From positions 1 through 64,000 of the forward strand of contig JAFLTS010000010.1 of the NCBI GenBank assembly GCA_022509185.1: a stretch of 64,000 nucleotides of DNA. The letters are read 5' to 3'. The notes under the pieces were generated by a model. The model had not been told where the DNA came from and made no database searches. It worked only from the letters and a program-made list of their open reading frames with translations. Numbering within the stretch: the first letter of the stretch is position 1; each line of letters begins with the position of its first letter. This document shows, one piece after another, positions 61,817-64,000 of the stretch. Origin of the DNA: Muribaculaceae bacterium. GTDB lineage: Bacteria > Bacteroidota > Bacteroidia > Bacteroidales > Muribaculaceae. Both the position numbers and the translations under genes were made by a program.

Positions 61817-64000
61817 AAAAGTTTAAGATATTAAATAACGTCGGAGAGAGTAAACATTTCTTTCCGGCGTTTCTGTTTTTATTCCTCTCTGTCTTTAATT
61901 TCTATTCAGTTGAGGCACAAAACCTTCCGGATTTCGCCTTCCCTGAAACTGTAGACAGAAACGCTCGGTCTTCATTAAATGAAGCTTTGTCCCTGCGGGA
62001 TGACACAAAGGCTCTGAGAGCCATGATGAATATGATAATTGCCAATAATCTGATTGGTGACAGTGAAGCATTGCGCAAAGATTTAAACTTAATTGATTCG
62101 GTAGTGCCTTTTCTTTCTACAAATTCGAAAAGGGTAGCTTTTCTTATTGAGGCTGAAATTCTGAGTCAGGAATATTTAGACAACATAAGCCTTTATGAGG
62201 GAAGAAGTCTTCCTCTTGAGTCTTCATGGCCTTCAGATCCCACAGAATGGAGCGGAGAGATGTATAAAGAAAAAATTCTTTCTCTCATACAAGAATCTAC
62301 AGAAGGAATGTGGCAGGAAAAAGAAGAAGGAATCGCTAAGTTTTCGTCATTACTAACCGATGTTGCCGCAGGAGAAAAAATTGGAATAACCATTCAGGAT
62401 TTCCTTTCATTTAAAAGTGAAGGTATTTTGAAAAATTATTTAAAAGAAGATAATTACACTGTAATACCCTTTTATCCTCAAGAATCAGAACAATCTATTG
62501 AGGGCAGATTTAAAGAAGAATCAAAAAAAATCCTTAACGGTGTAATTAATGCAGAAGGAAAAGAAAGGTCAGTGATCAAAGCTTTAGCCTTTTATGATTA
62601 CTCAGGATTACTCAAACAACCTGATCGTCTTGCTTACTTACTTAATTCTTTAAGAAAATTGGAGGGGGAAGAGGGAGCGGGATATCTTCTTTATCAAATC
62701 TGGAGCAATTATAGTACGTCACAGGTTGAATATAAAAAAGAAATGGCCGGATGGCTTGAAAAATATCCCGACGGTTGTTATCATGAAAAAGTTAGATATG
62801 CTCTCTCTCAGATGAGTGAAGAAAATATCAGCCTGGAATTTCCTAATAAGGTAGTTCCCGGAGATACTCTTAAAGGAAAAGTGACTTTAAGAAATCTTTC
62901 TGAAGGTTATGTTTTGTTGTATCGACTTAGCGATAGTCAAATCTCACCTTATGGTGAAGTTATTGCAAAGAAAATAAAGGGAAAACCTTTTCGCTCAATA
63001 AAAGTCGGGATAGAAGAAAAAGAAGCTAATGATGACGGACAAAGGAGTAAAGAGATAGAGATACCGGGACTATTACCCGGAATGTATGTAGCAATACCCT
63101 CCTTAAGCGGTAATTTACCCCCGGATTGGAATAAAAACTACAGAAATTTCAACTTATCAACTTTCCGGGTTAGTGGCATCACTTTATTGTCTTCTTTTGA
63201 AACCAATATTAAGGATTCGGGAAAAGTTTATGTAGTAGATAGTAAAGATATGCAACCCATAGAGGGAGCTGTAGTAAACTATTATAAAGATGCATCAAAA
63301 GGAGCCAAAGGAAAATTAGTAACCAATAATCAGGGCTTCGTATCTCTTCCTGACGGTTTCTATAGAATAGAAGCTCGGTATGGTGAAAGCAAAGCGACCC
63401 TTGAAGCAGGCTTTCATTATTTCCCGGAACAACCGAGAGTGAGCCATAATATATCCTTGTTTACAGATCTCAGTGTGTACCGACCCGGAGATACGGTTAG
63501 ATTTATGGCTGTAGGCTGGAAACAGGATAAGATTAAGAATTCCTTAATGTCTGATACTGAAATTACAGTTGAATTAAGGGATGTTAATTATATTTCAGTG
63601 GGAGAAAAGAATCTCTTCTTAAATAAAGATGGAAGAAGCACCGATTATTTTGTTATTCCACGAGATAGATTATTGGGTACCTATAGGCTCAAAGCAAATT
63701 ATTCTTCTTTCCCCAACGAATTCGGAGGAGAATGTAGTATAGAAGTAGAGGAGTATAAGACCCCTCCATTTCAAGTTACTTTGGAGCAGGAGGAATCCCG
63801 CAACCCTGAAATTATAATATTCTCAGGTAAAGCGATGACTTATTCCGGTCTACCTATAACGGACGCTAAAGTAGATATAAAAGTAGATTTTATTCCTTAC
63901 CGTTGGTTCTTTAATTCTGTCAATGCAAGTTTTCATACCGATACTATAACCAATAAGGAAGGCTCTTTCAGCATTTCCTTGCCTTTACAGAATCTTAAAG
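61813..64000 (+). CDS. alpha-2-macroglobulin family protein, cut by the window end
   Basis: At least 729 codons are open from the ATG overlapping the previous stop, and no stop is reached by 64000. Signal peptide (about 1-36, ending VEAQ). The first 300 or so residues are helical with a TPR-like feel; macroglobulin beta domains follow, marked by NISLFTDLSVYRPGDTVRFMAV (YRPGDTV about 556-562), which is the typical MG2/MG3 pattern. Bacterial homologs are around 1800-1900 residues and trap proteases in the periplasm. The thioester CxEQ motif would lie outside the window. It is the fourth gene of the sigma operon. Confidence 0.88.
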   Translation, partial: MKKFKILNNVGESKHFFPAFLFLFLSVFNFYSVEAQNLPDFAFPETVDRNARSSLNEALSLRDDTKALRAMMNMIIANNLIGDSEALRKDLNLIDSVVPFLSTNSKRVAFLIEAEILSQEYLDNISLYEGRSLPLESSWPSDPTEWSGEMYKEKILSLIQESTEGMWQEKEEGIAKFSSLLTDVAAGEKIGITIQDFLSFKSEGILKNYLKEDNYTVIPFYPQESEQSIEGRFKEESKKILNGVINAEGKERSVIKALAFYDYSGLLKQPDRLAYLLNSLRKLEGEEGAGYLLYQIWSNYSTSQVEYKKEMAGWLEKYPDGCYHEKVRYALSQMSEENISLEFPNKVVPGDTLKGKVTLRNLSEGYVLLYRLSDSQISPYGEVIAKKIKGKPFRSIKVGIEEKEANDDGQRSKEIEIPGLLPGMYVAIPSLSGNLPPDWNKNYRNFNLSTFRVSGITLLSSFETNIKDSGKVYVVDSKDMQPIEGAVVNYYKDASKGAKGKLVTNNQGFVSLPDGFYRIEARYGESKATLEAGFHYFPEQPRVSHNISLFTDLSVYRPGDTVRFMAVGWKQDKIKNSLMSDTEITVELRDVNYISVGEKNLFLNKDGRSTDYFVIPRDRLLGTYRLKANYSSFPNEFGGECSIEVEEYKTPPFQVTLEQEESRNPEIIIFSGKAMTYSGLPITDAKVDIKVDFIPYRWFFNSVNASFHTDTITNKEGSFSISLPLQNLK

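Overview
The window looks like a chromosomal core segment of a gut-type member of the Bacteroidales, most likely Muribaculaceae or a close relative. The evidence is the gene content (TamL-type lipoprotein next to TamB, myo-inositol-phosphate synthase, DUF2795, Bacteroidetes-style NusA and IF-2, many lipoproteins), AT-rich DNA, the lack of Shine-Dalgarno sites, and repeated TAnnTTTG (-7) plus TTTG (-33) promoters about 20 bases apart. The family assignment is an inference. No phage, integrase, transposase or CRISPR array is visible.

Layout. 1-490: non-coding, with three imperfect hairpin repeats. 517-1436 (minus): a DUF2795 protein and a corrinoid adenosyltransferase. 1580-9071: dnaX, then rimP-nusA-infB-folK with an attenuator-like hairpin in its leader, then a VanZ-like protein. 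9116-18591: tamB, tamL, a small membrane protein and two GT2 glycosyltransferases. 18648-20251: one apparent unit of tRNA-Pro(CGG), a SAM-II-like riboswitch with intrinsic terminator, and metK. 20371-28000: a tight operon of ppiD-like, rlmN and pdxA followed by four genes (nucleotidyltransferase, ATP-grasp protein, CDP-alcohol phosphatidyltransferase, HAD hydrolase) that, with the adjacent inositol-3-phosphate synthase (28355-29662), look like an inositol-lipid pathway. trmD follows. 30417-30834 carries two REP-like repeats ahead of a large secreted starch-binding-type protein.

33507-38685 (minus) is a serS operon carrying a tail-anchored pseudokinase, a GNAT-like protein, ubiE/menG and a U32-family protein. 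38828-43478 (minus) holds a TPR lipoprotein, a luxS-lipoprotein-K+ channel operon and a DUF3108 protein. 43640-45988 (plus) is a biotin carboxyltransferase with two tandem biotinyl domains. 46236-49436 is a secreted protein of tandem ~120-residue repeats. 49771-51480 is a lipoprotein with an unusually long structured leader.

51564-58983 is the best candidate for an under-described system: a HEAT-repeat membrane protein, a processive-type GT2 synthase, a TPR plus outer-membrane beta-barrel protein, and a DUF4838 lipoprotein. This is the parts list of a synthase-dependent exopolysaccharide secretion machine (compare Pga/Pel). A lipoprotein follows. 60103 to the window end is an ECF sigma factor, a membrane protein in the anti-sigma position, a Spy-like periplasmic protein and an alpha-2-macroglobulin family protein cut by the window edge.
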